64,000 nucleotides of DNA from Cryptomeria japonica (lineage: Eukaryota; Streptophyta; Pinopsida; Cupressales; Cupressaceae), in assembly GCF_030272615.1 (NCBI RefSeq), contig NC_081413.1, forward strand, positions 717,051,867-717,115,866. The letters are read 5' to 3'. This document shows, in pieces, positions 34,186 through 45,845 of this stretch (the first letter of the stretch is position 1; each line of letters begins with the position of its first letter). Under the pieces are notes generated by a model. It saw only the letters and a program-made list of their open reading frames with translations. It was not told where the DNA came from and ran no database searches. Position numbers and translations under genes: made by a program.

Positions 34186-36002
34186 TCGGGAAAACCATTA
34201 GAGGTTATGAAGCCACAAACTTCAACTCCAAAAGTCATGTATGAGGGTCTCTTTATACAATCCTCTACTTCTCTTGCAAGTGAAATAGAAGAGGAGGATG
34301 TTCTCAAATCGCTTTTCGAAGAAGACAGTGCAAACAAAGAAATACGACATTGTGAGATTTCTCTGACACAATATGGTCCAGGCTATAAGTGCTTCAACGC
34401 ATGGGATATTCAAGTACTGGTCCTCTAGGCAAATGTCAAAAAGGTATTGTTGAACCTATTCAGTTACAAACTAAGTCTGCCAATGATAAAGCTAGACTGG
34501 GATATGATCCAAGAAAGCAATCATATTAGAAGCACACGTCCCACCATCAACGTAAGTGGAAGAAAAAGGTACTACATTTAACAACACAAGAAATTAATAC
34601 TCAAAAAACTCAGGAAGAGTGTGACGATGAACAAAAAGAATTTTCCACCTAGAGAGATGAAACAGATGGTAATCAAGTTCCAGTTATATTAGCTATAATA
34701 CCATAGGAAGTAGAAGTCCCAGAGGATATGAGAGACGAAGTATACAGGATCAGAGATTTGTTTGCACCACTAAAAGTTCCAGTCACATATACTGGCAGAC
34801 AACAAGTAGATGATTTAGAAACTGATTCAAATGAGTATGAATGGGGTCCAGACCACATCTCAAATACATCTACTATAGAAACCCTTGAAGAATCTAGTGA
34901 TATCACAGAAGACGCACAAGAGCTGATATGCCTAAGAATGCAAAAGGAAATAGAATAAATCAGACTAAAAAGACAAGAAGAGTATGAACGATGGCTGGAG
35001 GAAGAAAGGACACAAGCAATTCCTTCACCTACCAACCCTCCTAATGAGATAAGACAAATCAGGAACAAAACTACAAAAGAAGAATTAGAAGCTATAGAAA
35101 CAGAACCAGTCATTAGTCCAGAAGAAGTTGAATGGAACATGCGATAGGGATTAACAGAACCACCAAGGTTATGTCCACAAGTGTGTCAAATACAAGCAAT
35201 CAATGAACCAAATCACGAAGGAACTTGCAACATCAAAGATGTGGGTGTTGATACTATATATACTTTTACTAAGCCACTTGAAGATGAGTCAACAACTTCA
35301 TCCTATGACTCTGATGACTTAGACAGGAGCTCTATTTATAACAACAACTATTCAACAACGCATTATGACTACTTTGTCATGAATGATGAGATCCTGTCTA
35401 CTGATCCTGTTACTATTACACCATGGTATGTAGTCTAGTTTGAAGTAGGTGATGATGCTAGAAGTAGGTCAGTTGGGTTAGGTCCAATAAATACTAACAT
35501 GAATTTTGATAATCATGTCGTAACTCTTCCTGGTCTCGAGACACATACGCAAGGCAGTCTTCTGGATCTTGACTGGTTGGTCTGAAACCATGATGATAGT
35601 ACCATGAACTCCCTTGAGCCAATTCCAACCTTATCCTTAATGCATCTAGAATTGATTGATTGTACTCTTTATAACCAACCCTTGAATGTACCTACTTTTG
35701 CCAATGACTATACATTAGCCTATTATCTCAATGCAGTTGAGCCCATGTACTCTTCCACCAACGAACAAAATGAAAACATGACTGAAGTGGATATCAAGTA
35801 TCTTAGTCACAAAAACAAGAAAAATAAAAATAAAAGATCTGATGGCGAAAAGCACATCGTGGCAATGTTAGAATCTAAAAAAGAGAAAATAAAGGATGTA
35901 CCTAAAGGTGAAAACCTCTTTGAGGCGCTTGAAGGTGAGATACTTGATATACTACCAAGTCACTTCTAGGAGAGATCTTCCATATTGATCGAGCCAACTT
36001 AG
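34186..36002 (+). pseudogene. Protease-RT linker of element B with G-patch motif
   Basis: Around 34370-34515, read across a one-base frameshift, is GPGYKCFN, then MGYSSTGPLGKCQKGIVEPI, then LGYDPRK. The glycine pattern fits a G-patch, an RNA-binding motif also found next to protease in some retroviruses and plant Tat elements. The remainder is a long acidic, low-complexity linker, for example TSSYDSDDLDRSS (35300) and HKNKKNKNKRSDGEKH (35810), with no other domain recognised. Several stops and a frame change separate it from the RT. Confidence 0.7.
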
Positions 36003-37500
36003 CCAGTGAACATTGGGAGTCAAGAGACATCGCACATCATTCATTTAGCTCAATCACTATCAGTAGAAGAGTTACAATATTTCAACAACTTGTTTTTAGA
36101 AAAGAAGATCAACTTTGCATGGATATACTCAGATATGCTAGGACTAGATCCTGATCTCATCATGCATCACCTCTCTATTACACCGGGAGTTAAACCAGTG
36201 AAGCAAAAACTCTGTAAGATGCATCCCCATGTGGCACTTCTAGTCAAGGCTGAACTAGAGAAGTTGCTAAAAGCTAGATTTATCAGAGCTATAGACTATG
36301 CAAAATGGATATCAAATATAGTACCTATATCAAAAGTGGACAAATCTATTAGAGTTTGCACAGACTTCAAGGATCTCAACAAAGCATGACTGAAAGACAA
36401 TTTTCCATTGCCCAACATTGACATGATAGTAGATATGACTGCTGGATATGAGATGTATTCATTAATGGATGGATTCTCTAGTTACAATCAGATCAAGATA
36501 GCACCTGAAGATCAAGAAAAGATAGCTTTCACATGTGCATGGGGAACCTTCTGTTAGAATGTTATACCGTTTGGTCTAAAGAACGCAGGAGCAACTTACC
36601 AAAGAGAAGTAACCACTATCTTCCATGATATGATGCATAAACACATGGAAGATTATGTTGATGACACCCTAGTAAAGACTATGAAGAGATCTACACATAT
36701 TCAAGAGCTAGGCCTCATACTAGATAGAATGGAAAGATTCAAGCTCCAATTAAATCCTAAAAAGTGTGCATTTGGAGTAACATCAGGAAAATTGCTTGGT
36801 TACATAATTTCAAAAAAAGGAATTAAGGTTGATCTTGAAAAGGTCCAAGCTATAATGGAAATGCCTCCACCCAAGAATATCAGTCAGATGAGAAGTTTAC
36901 ATGGCCGTCTTTAGTCAATAAGGCGTTTTATATCTTAGCTAGCAGACAAAGCTCAACCCTTCACGAAGGTATTAAGGAAAGGGATTCAATACAATTGGGA
37001 TAAAGATTGTGAACAACATTTATAACAAATCAAAGAATATCTTTCTAATCCACCCATATTAATGCCACCGATTCAAGTTAAGCCACTGATCTTGTACATA
37101 TTAGCTACATATACTTCACTGGGGGCACTTCTGGCACAAAATGATGACAATAAAAAGGAACGAGCTATTTATTACATCAGCAAAACATTGGTGTCGTATG
37201 AAATGAACTACACTATAATAGAGAAGGCATGCTTAGCATTGGTCTTTGCATCACAAAAATTAAGGCACTATATGTTAGCACACTCCATTAAGCTGGTAGC
37301 CAAGATTGATCTGCTCAAATATCTTCTCAGTAACACAATGCTTATAGGGAGATTGGCCAAATGGGTCATGGTTCTTATAGAATTTGATATTGAATATGTG
37401 GAACGTAAAGCCATCAAAGGACAGGTTATTGCAGACCAACTTGCTAAGGCTCCACTTGAAGATAGTCAACCTCTACATATAGAATTCCTAGGACTCAATC
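36003..37500 (+). pseudogene. Reverse transcriptase and RNase H of element B
   Basis: RT motifs in order: AKWISNIVPISKVDKSIRVC (36300), DFKDLNKA, LKDNFPLPNID, SLMDGFSSYNQIKI, PFGLKNAGATYQRE, the catalytic YVDDTLV (36650), LNPKKCAFGV and GKLLGYIIS. Gypsy-type RNase H follows at about 37050-37480 (LGALLAQNDDN, YYISKTLVSYEMNYTIIEK, LVFASQKLRHYM, QVIADQLAKAP). The first catalytic position of this RNase H is not Asp (LATYTSLGALL), as often seen in Tat elements where the second, archaeal-type RNase H takes over. Stops at about 36388, 36556, 36915, 36940 and 37023 disable it. Confidence 0.9.
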
Positions 37501-37635
37501 ATGCACCTTACTGAACAAACATGGAAGATGTTCTTTGATGGTTCTTTCACTCAACATGGTTCTAATGTTGGAATACTTTTTTATTACTCCTCAACAATAT
37601 TAAATTCTAAAAGCTTACAAGATTCTCTTCCCTTG
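37501..37635 (+). pseudogene. Archaeal-type RNase H of element B, first part
   Basis: WKMFFDGSFTQHGSNVGILF gives the first catalytic Asp (FFDGS). The domain breaks off at 37635 at the target duplication of element C and resumes at 62263. Confidence 0.8.
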
Positions 37636-37769
37636 TGTTGGGCCCATATACAATTTTCATTCCATATGCGTCCCTGTATGAAGTCGTGCTTGTCTAGTTC
37701 ATCGGTCAAGAACTTGCTTAAATTTTGCTCTTGTCATTCGGTCCTTGTTAAGTTTCACTGCATTGAACT

Positions 37770-37925
37770 TGAACTTGAACCTTTTTGGTTCAAGGTTCAA
37801 AGTTCAACGGGCATTGTTTCGAGCATCTTTCTTCTCCGTGCAACTTTAAGCTTTGCTATTCTTGTCGGCATTTCGCATTCTTTGAACCTTGGAATTGAAC
37901 CTTTTTGGTTCAATGTTCAAGTTCA
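37770..37925. repeat. Two TTGAACC hairpins in the LTR of element C
   Basis: TTGAACC-TTTTT-GGTTCAA, a 7-base stem with a T5 loop, occurs near 37783 and again about 115 bases later (37898), each inside longer GTTCAA repeats. The 3' LTR has the same pair near 57649 and 57765. Possibly a protein or RNA structural signal in U3. Confidence 0.75.
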
Positions 37926-38482
37926 ACATTCGTCATGTTAATGTCTTTTTGTGATGGTTGTGCAAGGCTCTGAGTTTTATGTTTAGGTTCTTTAGAAGGC
38001 ATGTGACTTGCCATGTGGTGATGGCCCCGTCTTTCAGAACATGATAGACGGCCACCGAGGGAAGGAATATTCTTTTTCTAATAATTTGAAATCTGCCATT
38101 TATGGCAAGTATGTGTGAAGATCGACTATGTCAGAAGAGAAGTGACTTAACGGTTAAGGTGTACCTCAGTGTAATCATTTCAAAGTAACTTCACACGAAC
38201 AAGGAGTAATGAAGGTAGCTTTAGTAATGATGGGTAAGATTTTCTCCGCTTTAAAACTAAGTAGTTGTCTTATCGGAATTATTATTTTCATGAGAATATT
38301 TTGAGAAGGAGTTTTCGAAGCAGGAAAATTAGGCAGTGATAGAGGGTTACAGAGAGCAGAGGAAGGTATGTTCAACAATTTTCTAAATTGCTGCAGTTTG
38401 TTTTAAAAGATCTGGGTGTTCTTTAGCTGCTTGTTTTTGTTTTCAAATTCCTTCTTCGCCTGGGATTGATTTGGGGAAAATC

Positions 38483-39927
38483 ATGAACCAAAATATGAGG
38501 CCCGCTTTACCCAAATTGGTGAGCTCGTCTTCCCTTGTAAGCTCTTTACCGAAGTTGGGTGACACAACCCTGGTTCAACTAGATTTAGAGATTTTTCTGG
38601 AGAGCGTAAAGAATTCAACCGCAGACATGATGAAAGATGTGGCTTAGAGCAGATTATTAGAAGCTGCCACCTTCCCCATTGCTGCTCCCTACCTAGAGTT
38701 AGTCTTAGAATGCATGAATCATTATGACAAGGGTAATAGGTGCATAAGGAGAAATGATGGTGAAGTCTTGTTGTCTATTGATAGACATACGGTAATGGCA
38801 GCTATGGGTATTCCACATCGGGAACCCTATGAAGACTGGACCATTGGTAAATCTTACGAGATCTTCTCTGAGAAGAAGCAATATTATAGAACAGTGATTG
38901 CCCGAAATTGGCTTGTAAAATTCCAAAAAGGGGGCTCAAGGCTACCAAGACCTTTAACTCATGAACATTTAATTCTAGCAATCCAGGATTTAGTCATACT
39001 GCTGAGCAGGGTGAAGGGTAATTCTCACTCTTTTTACTGGGAAGACTGGATGTATTTCTTCATCCAGGTTACTCTGGATAGAAATTGGTTCATTGATTGG
39101 GGAACTGTTATTGTAGAAAGATTACATGAGGGTCTGAGTAATTATCTTGGAATGTCCAATTTTTATATGTCATCCTATATGCTATACATGCTTGCCTGTG
39201 TTAGAGAGTGGTCGGGGTTGTCACATGTAAAATGGGTTCAAGGCATGAGGATTTATGATTATCATCCTAGTTTAACTTTGAAAGGGCATGTTGATGATTA
39301 TCTTCGTTGGAATAATGTTTTTGCTGGAAGGCTGACCTTTGAGTTACAGGGAAATTTGCATAGAAGAATGTCCACAGAAGTAGTTGAACTCGTCAACATA
39401 TATGGTAGTTTCTTCATACAGTTCAGCCATTTCACTTATTTAAGAGCTGGAGGATTTAAGGGTGAACCCTTTAGACTTCCTAGGTACATCTCAGACTCTT
39501 GCATATTGATCGAAGTATCTAGACAGCTTGCTTACGTTGCCAAAGATTATGGTGAGGACTCCGACACAAGCGGGATTTTCCCCATTGATTTAGGACATTA
39601 TAGCTGTAGATCAGTTTCCGATGCATTGAACCTTGAACTTGAATTTAAAAGGTTCCATTTGAAGTCCTTTGTAAAGAGGGATAACTTTGACAGTAGGGGT
39701 TTTATTGCTTAGTATGTAAAGAAAGCAGTACTTGATCAACATGTTCCTTAGTTGGAAGATTATTGGGAGGGTTGCCAGGATGAATTTGAAGTATGAAGAA
39801 GGAGTTGGTCAAGACTAACTTTGAAGCAAATTCATGATATGAAGTTACCCATGGATATCTCAGGTGTCTTCGGTGATGATGAGGACACACTTGACTCTGA
39901 GTTTATGAAGTGGGTTCATGATGAACC
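38483..39927 (+). pseudogene. U3-encoded unknown protein, 5' LTR copy, N-terminal half
   Basis: ATG at 38483 (MNQNMRP) opens the frame; it runs to 39927 where element D inserted. It is rich in aromatic residues, with segments such as SFYWEDWMYFFIQVTLDRNW, LHEGLSNYLGMSNFYMSSYM, HVDDYLRWNNVFAGRLTFEL and FRLPRYISDSCILIEVSRQL. I do not recognise the family; no zinc finger, protease, helicase or signal peptide is evident. Four in-frame stops (near 38645, 39711, 39748 and 39794) are each a sense codon in the 3' LTR copy (CAG or CGG there), so they arose after insertion. It precedes gag and pol, but the 3' LTR copy would lie after pol in the genomic RNA, where env-like or extra genes sit in other retroelements. 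Confidence 0.75.
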
Positions 39928-41534
39928 TGTTGGCATTATGTGAATCGACATGAAGACATAATGATATTGTATGTTGTCATTGATGTCAATATGTGACATG
40001 GTGAGAACCAACACATGAGATAGGTGGAACGAGAGAGGAACCAACACATGCATGAACCAGTTTATATGCCAAAGTGAAGTGGCATATTTGTTCAAGATGA
40101 ACTGGCATGCAGTTATGGGAACCGACACATGGAAGCATTGTGTTACTACCAGTTGGTAGGTAGTTTCCACTTCAGGATTTCTGGTTGGAGTACCTCAAGC
40201 CTGTGTGACTCAATCGGTGATCTTTGTGTGATGAGTTAGCAGTATAATGGAGAATAGATCATGTTGCCACGTAAGTTCTATGCGCGTGAAGGATCTTGCA
40301 TGAAGAAGACTATTCCTATCTACCTTGGGAATGTGCAAAGTCTCTCAAACAGTGATAACGCGTGATGGGTTATCAGTCGCCATGAAATCAGTGGAAAATG
40401 GACAATGGAGAATGTCTTGAGATTGATTCAAGATTGTTGCATTTAATGCAGTATGATTCAATGATCAGGATTGAACCGCTTGAATTGCTTAACCTAACAG
40501 GTTTAGGGTTTAGGGTTTTTGCTATCAACCTGTCTGTTTCCTATAAGGTCGATGTTGTGTTTCTTTCTAAGGTGGTTGGCAAAAGTTGTGAGTGTGTATC
40601 CAAGGGAAGTGATACGTGATTCTTGCCAGACCAAGGGAGAGAAGAGATACCTGCAAAGTGAATGTGCAGAAGGAGAAGAGGAGCCAAAATGGATCTGCAT
40701 TAGCATTGAGTGCTATTATCAGATCATTGTAATTCCTGTTGATCTTTAACCACTTCAACAGTTGTGAAATCCCTTAACAGAGTAGCTTTAACTGGGCTTG
40801 ATGCAAAATCCCTTAACAGGGTAGTCTTAACAGGCTTGATTCAAATCCCTTAATACGGTAACTCGAGGTTAATGAGTTCTGAGAAGCTATAGAGCTCTGG
40901 AGATCCTTTAGCTATTGAGTTCTTGAAATCCTCTAACAAGGTAACCCTAACCAGGTTTAACCCTTAACCGGGTATTATAGCCATCCCTTAACTGGGTGAT
41001 CCCTAAAAGGATCGGTTCCTAGCAGAACCTATTGTAATGTCTTTAACCGGACAAGGCTCCTAACAGAGCGGACTTCAAAAGAGTTCAAAAGCAACTTGTG
41101 GGTATTCATCCCCACCGTGGTTTTTCCTAGTTGGGTTTCCACATGAAAAATATGTGTGTCATGTGTAATTCTTTTATCTTGTGATGCTTTGTTTTTACCT
41201 ATTGAGCATATGATGGTTCTATGTTTTATGCCTATCTATAAAACATATCAAACTCACTGTTATGAAGATCTGATGTTAGTTTACCTATTCATGCATGAGA
41301 GCGTAATGGTACTATAGTATTGAGCTAAGAGGAAAGCTTAGTGAGTGACCGGTTTATGACTGTTTGAACTGTACTAGATGTTACCGCTTGCACTCTATTT
41401 TAACCAGTATCCCTATTTGTCAGTCATCTGGAGTATTTGTTGTCAAACTAGTTTTAGACTGTATTTGTGTTTGTACTGATTCACCCCCCCTCTTAATACC
41501 GATTTGGTACTAGTGGTTCATCATTGAGTTATCA
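39928..41534 (+). repeat. 5' LTR of element D
   Basis: A series of short repeats based on CCCTTAACAGGGTA recurs at 40765-41080, often as imperfect palindromes, ending in AACCGGGT or AACTGGGT variants. TATAAAA at 41237-41243 is a candidate TATA box. The open frames in the LTR are short and not convincingly coding. Confidence 0.9.
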
Positions 41535-41535
41535 A

Positions 41536-41548
41536 TTGGTATCAGAGC
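41536..41548 (+). other. Primer-binding site of element D
   Basis: TTGGTATCAGAGC one base after the LTR; complementary to initiator tRNA-Met. Confidence 0.85.
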
Positions 41549-41604
41549 ACCTCCAGGTCCTCTGTGTTGTAAGCTCAACCGCTTGAGGAAAAGATCCTAC
41601 TCAA

Positions 41605-42465
41605 ATGATGAAGAGGGAAGGTCCAAAGTTCAACAGGGAAAATTTTGGTATATTGAAAGACAAGATGAAGATATTCATCAAAAGCATGGGTGTTCAACAC
41701 TGGAGTTATGTTGAGAATGTATATGTTGTTCCTACCAGTACTCTCACCGATGACCAAAAGAGAGAGATACAAGAAAATGGGCAAGTCATGGAAGCCCTCA
41801 TCAGTAGTCTATCTGACATTGAGTTTATTGATGTTCAGGACAAGGCAAATCCCAAAGAGGTATGGGATGCTCTAGAAAATATCTATGGTGGTGATGAGCA
41901 TGTAAAATAGGCTAAGGAAGAAAGCCTGAGAGGGAAGTTTGAAGACATGCGGATGGTTGAAGGTGAGACCATACTGCAGTATGTAATAAGAATCAAAACG
42001 ATTGTTGGAGAAATCAAAAGTGTAGGTGGCAAAATAGAAGATTCCACTGTGGTAAGTAAAGTCCTGAGATCCTTGTTGCCGGTTTATGCAATAAGGGTTG
42101 CTACTATTCAGGAGCTGAGATCAATAGATAAGTCTAAAGTATCCTTAGACTCCATCATAGCCAAGTTAATAGCCTATGAGCTAAATAGTTTTGATGGCAG
42201 TGTTCAAAAGACTGAATCAACATTTAAAGCCTCTGCTATACCATCCAGAAAGGGAAAAGAGGCTAGCACTAGTGGAGAACCTAGTCAGAGCAGAGAAATG
42301 AATGATGAGGAGATTCTAATTGCATTCGAAGCTCTCCTTACTAGGAAGCTTCCTAAAGGAACTGGTAAATACAAAGGTAAGCTACCTTTGAAATGCTTTT
42401 CTTGTAATTGGATAGGACATATTGCTATAAACTACCTTAATGGCGATAACAAGGACAAACCATAA
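41605..42465 (+). pseudogene. gag of element D
   Basis: ATG at 41605 opens MMKREGPKFNRENFGILKDK, the usual copia gag start (substrate-binding-like helical capsid), followed by WSYVENVYVVPT, EVWDALENIYGG, then after a TAG at 41908 SLRGKFEDMRMVEGETILQY and KVLRSLLPVYAIRVATIQEL. The zinc knuckle CFSCNWIGHIAINY (about 42400) has CX2CX4HX4 spacing, but the last Cys is Tyr. A stop at 42463 is in frame with the following protease-integrase frame, so the original was one long polyprotein. Confidence 0.88.
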
Positions 42466-44172
42466 AGGTTCAGGAAATTCAAAGGAGGAAACCGAAGAAA
42501 CTATTTTGTGGTAGTTGATGAAGGTGTCACAGATGAGGAATCAGAAGATGAAGAGAATGAAGACATTGTGTTTGTTGCTATAAAGGAAGATGTGGCAAAC
42601 AAGAAGACTCTTGTCTCCCGGTTTGATAATTCAAATGAGTGGATCATTGACAGTGGCTATTCTCACCATATGACTGGTGACCGGAACAAGTTTCTATCCT
42701 TAGAGGAGTGTGATGGTGGTGTGGTTTTCTTTGGCAATGATGCACCATGCATGGTCAAAAGAAGAGGGTCCATCTCTCTAAATGGAAAGAGCAATGCTGA
42801 CAATGTGTACAGGGTCGATGGTCTCAAACACAACCTTCTAAGTGTTGCCCAGCTAAATGACAGTGGCCTCACTTTGCAATTCAAGAATGGAGTTTGCAGA
42901 ATCAAAGGAAAAGATGGCAAATTGGTGGCCACTAGCATACAGACCAAAGGTAACCTATTTCATCTGAATGCAAATGTAAGTACCTGTCTTATGGCTAAGC
43001 TTGATGATAGTTGGATATGGCATAGGACACTCTACCATGTAAACTTTGATAACATTGTGAAGGCTAGTAAGATCAAGGCAGTTAGAGGGTTGCCGGTGCT
43101 AAACAAACCGGATAATACCTTATGTAGAGAGTGTCAATTGGGGAAAATGTCTTCCTCAACCTTTAAAGGTAAATCTTTCACTACTGACAACTTACTTGAT
43201 CTTGTGCATACTGATTTGTGTGGTCCTATGAAAACTAGAAGTGTGCAGGGTGATAGGTACTTCATGATCCTCATTGATGACTGCTCAAGAATGATGTGGG
43301 TCACATTCTTGAAAGACAAGTCTGAAGCTTTTGGGAAATTCAAAGCTTTCAAAGCATTAGTGGAGAAGGAAAGCAGTAAAAAGATCAAATGTCTCAGAAC
43401 TGATCAAGGAGGGGAATTCACTTCCGGTGAATTCAACAAGTATTGTGAAGAATTTGGCATCAAGAGACAGCTATCTACCCCCCAGACTCCACAACAGAAT
43501 GGCCTAGCAGAGAGGAATAACCGGACCTTGGTTGAAGCAGCTAGAACCATGTTGATTCAAGGAAAGGTATCTCACACCTTTTGGAGAGAAGCGGTGAGCA
43601 CTACAGTCTACACTATGAACCAGGTACTCATCAAGAAAGGTAAGGACAAAACTCCTTATGAGTATTGGACCGGTAAGATAGCTGTGGTTAGCTACTTTAG
43701 GGTATTTGGTAGCAAATTTTACTTCAAGAGGAGTGAACACCAGAACAAATTTGAAGCTAAATGTGATGAGGGAATATTTCTAGGATATTCCACCAAGAGT
43801 AAAGCTTTCAAGTGCTACAATAATAGGACTCAGAGAATTATGGAAAGTATCAATGTAAGAGTTGATGAATCCTCTGAGAAAACTGAGGAAATCGACAGTG
43901 AGCAAGCTATAAATGAACCAGTTGCAACCTTTTGGGAACCGGTTGTTAGTCAACCAAGTACCAGTAATAGTGTTCCTGAACCAGTGAATGCTGATGCTAA
44001 TGAAGATGAGGATGAAGAAGAAAAGCAAGAAGAACCAGTTAAGACCATTCCTCGGTATGTCAAGCTGAATCATGATCCCAAGCAGATCATAGGAGATAAG
44101 GATGCAGGAATCCTTACAAGAAGAAAGATCAGAGAAAACTCATGTATGATCTCTAAATTTGAGCCTAAATGA
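42466..44172 (+). pseudogene. Protease and integrase of element D
   Basis: Same frame as gag; open for 554 codons (42508-44172). Protease: WIIDSGYSHHMTGDRNKF (DSG active site; Tyr where Cys is common). Pre-integrase zinc finger: WHRTLYHVNFDNIV with LCRECQLGKM. Integrase catalytic residues: Asp in LVHTDLCGPMKT (43205), Asp in LRTDQGGEFTSGEF (43397) and Glu in QQNGLAERNNRTLVEAARTM (43495). After it come YFRVFGSKFYFKRSE, GIFLGYSTKSKAFKCYN and an acidic serine-rich tail. The TGA at 44170 was probably a sense codon, as the frame continues into the RT. Apart from stops this section is well preserved. Confidence 0.92.
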
Positions 44173-44610
44173 TTCAAAGAGGCTCATAAAGATGAAGACT
44201 GGATCAAGGCAATGGAGGAGGAACTTGACCAAATAGAGAAAAATGGTACATGGTCCTTAGTACCCAGACTAGAGCATAAAAATGTCATTGGCACCAGATG
44301 GGTGTTTAGAAACAAGTTGAATGAGGATGGCACAATGATTAGGAATAAAGCCAGATTGGTGTGCAAAGGATATGCTCAAGAAGAAGGAGAAGACTATGGA
44401 GAAACCTTTTCTCCTGTAGCCAGATTGGAAGGAGTTCGTATGCTTCTTACATATGCAGCTTTTAAAAGGTTCAAAGTATATCAAATGGATGTAAAATCTG
44501 CATTCCTAAATGGTGTACTTGAAGAGGAGGTATATATAGAGCAACCAAACGAGTTTTCCCTATCTAAAGATAGTGATATGGTGTGCAGGCTACATATAGC
44601 CTTATATGGT
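44173..44610 (+). pseudogene. Reverse transcriptase of element D, N-terminal part
   Basis: [72 protein letters not shown] and [20 protein letters not shown] (catalytic Asp), then HIALYG at the insertion point of E (44610). The same reading frame resumes after E as LKQAPRAWYEHLHSHLVKIG. Confidence 0.92.
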
Positions 44611-45840
44611 TGTAAAGTGGAAAATTGAACCCTAGGTGTTCTCCCCCACTCCAAGGAGAGAGGAGGTCACTAGGATTGACGGTTTTCACTTAGGAGAGAC
44701 TTTACATTCAAAAGAGGGGTTGAAAATCACAAGATTCTATCCCACACAATGCAAAACTAGATTCTAAATGAGTTTCAAGGGTTGAGACATCAAGGATACC
44801 CTCTTTTGTAAAGAATGCAGATAGAAAGATTGAACTAGGAGTACATGTAAAGTAAGAAAGATTCACTTATAAATGGAGATAGGGATACGGGATGAAGATG
44901 CGGACCTGAAATTAGTAGTAAAATGTTGAGATGATGTTGTTCTGCAAATTTGAGCGAAAGTTGATGGGACGATGGCGTCCGGAGTGCACACGGTCCTCCA
45001 AAAAATCCGCGAAACGAAGGGGGATCTGTTTGTCTCTGCACAAGGATTCCAGATCTTCAATTACAACCGCGTACCTGCAACCTACACACAGAAAAGAGAG
45101 GATGATTGGGGGGTTAGGGATTAGGGGTTTGCCTTTAGGTCAAACCCCGGTTTTGGAATTAACCAAGAAATGAGAATGCTGTAAATGTAAATGTTCATAA
45201 TGTAAACAAGTACTGATACCTTGTTGTAAGAATGTTTGTATTCTTATGTGCAAAGGTGTAATGAATGTTGTATTTTGTATGTTGTAAGTGATCTCCTCTT
45301 CAATGGTTGAATCCTTGTCTTGAATGCAACACTTAGCCTTGAATGGAGACTTAGAATGCTCAATTGCTTGAAGGAATGCTTGAATGCTTGAATGTTTGAA
45401 TGTTTGAATATCGCTTCCGCCTCTTGCTTGTATATGTTTTCCTCTTTTTCTACCTCCCCAAATGGGAGGGGAAATGTAGTTTATATACTTGTCAATTAGG
45501 GCTGATAGACTGATTTTTCCAACCTTAAGCCGACCTAGAAACATTATTTTTCGAATTGCAAACTTAAAGACCCAATGCCCAACAAGAGACCGGGCCCAAA
45601 ATAGGGCCAGGGACCAGGGTGCTAGGCGCCATGGTCCTGAGGGACCAGGGCGCTGGGCGCCATGGTCCCACCTCTCGGGACAGCAGGGTGCAAGGAAGGA
45701 TCAGGCCAAGGTGCAAAAAGATGTAGTTTTTGGTGTCGTAAACAGGTTTCGGGGTCTCCATTCAGGTTCAACATTGTGCCGCCATCATGAAGACCCAAAT
45801 GCAGTCGAAATTGCAAGTGTCACAATTTTAGGATGCTAGA
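44611..45840. mobile_element. Insertion E, 1,230 bases, solo-LTR-like
   Basis: Flanked by the perfect 5-base duplication ATGGT (44606-44610 and 45841-45845); removing it and one ATGGT rejoins the RT frame of element D. It starts TGTAAAGTGG and ends GGATGCTAGA, so the 5' end fits an LTR but the 3' end lacks CA. It contains GAATGCTT/GAATGTTT tandem units (45373-45412) and two copies of a CGCC-palindrome phrase around GGCGCCATGGTCC (45620-45670). No coding motif. A solo LTR of an unidentified family is the best guess. Confidence 0.7.
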
Positions 45841-45845
45841 ATGGT

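Noticed and set aside
34673-35140. 155-codon minus-strand open frame in element B
   Set aside because: Antisense to the acidic pol linker; serine-rich because of the opposite strand's composition.
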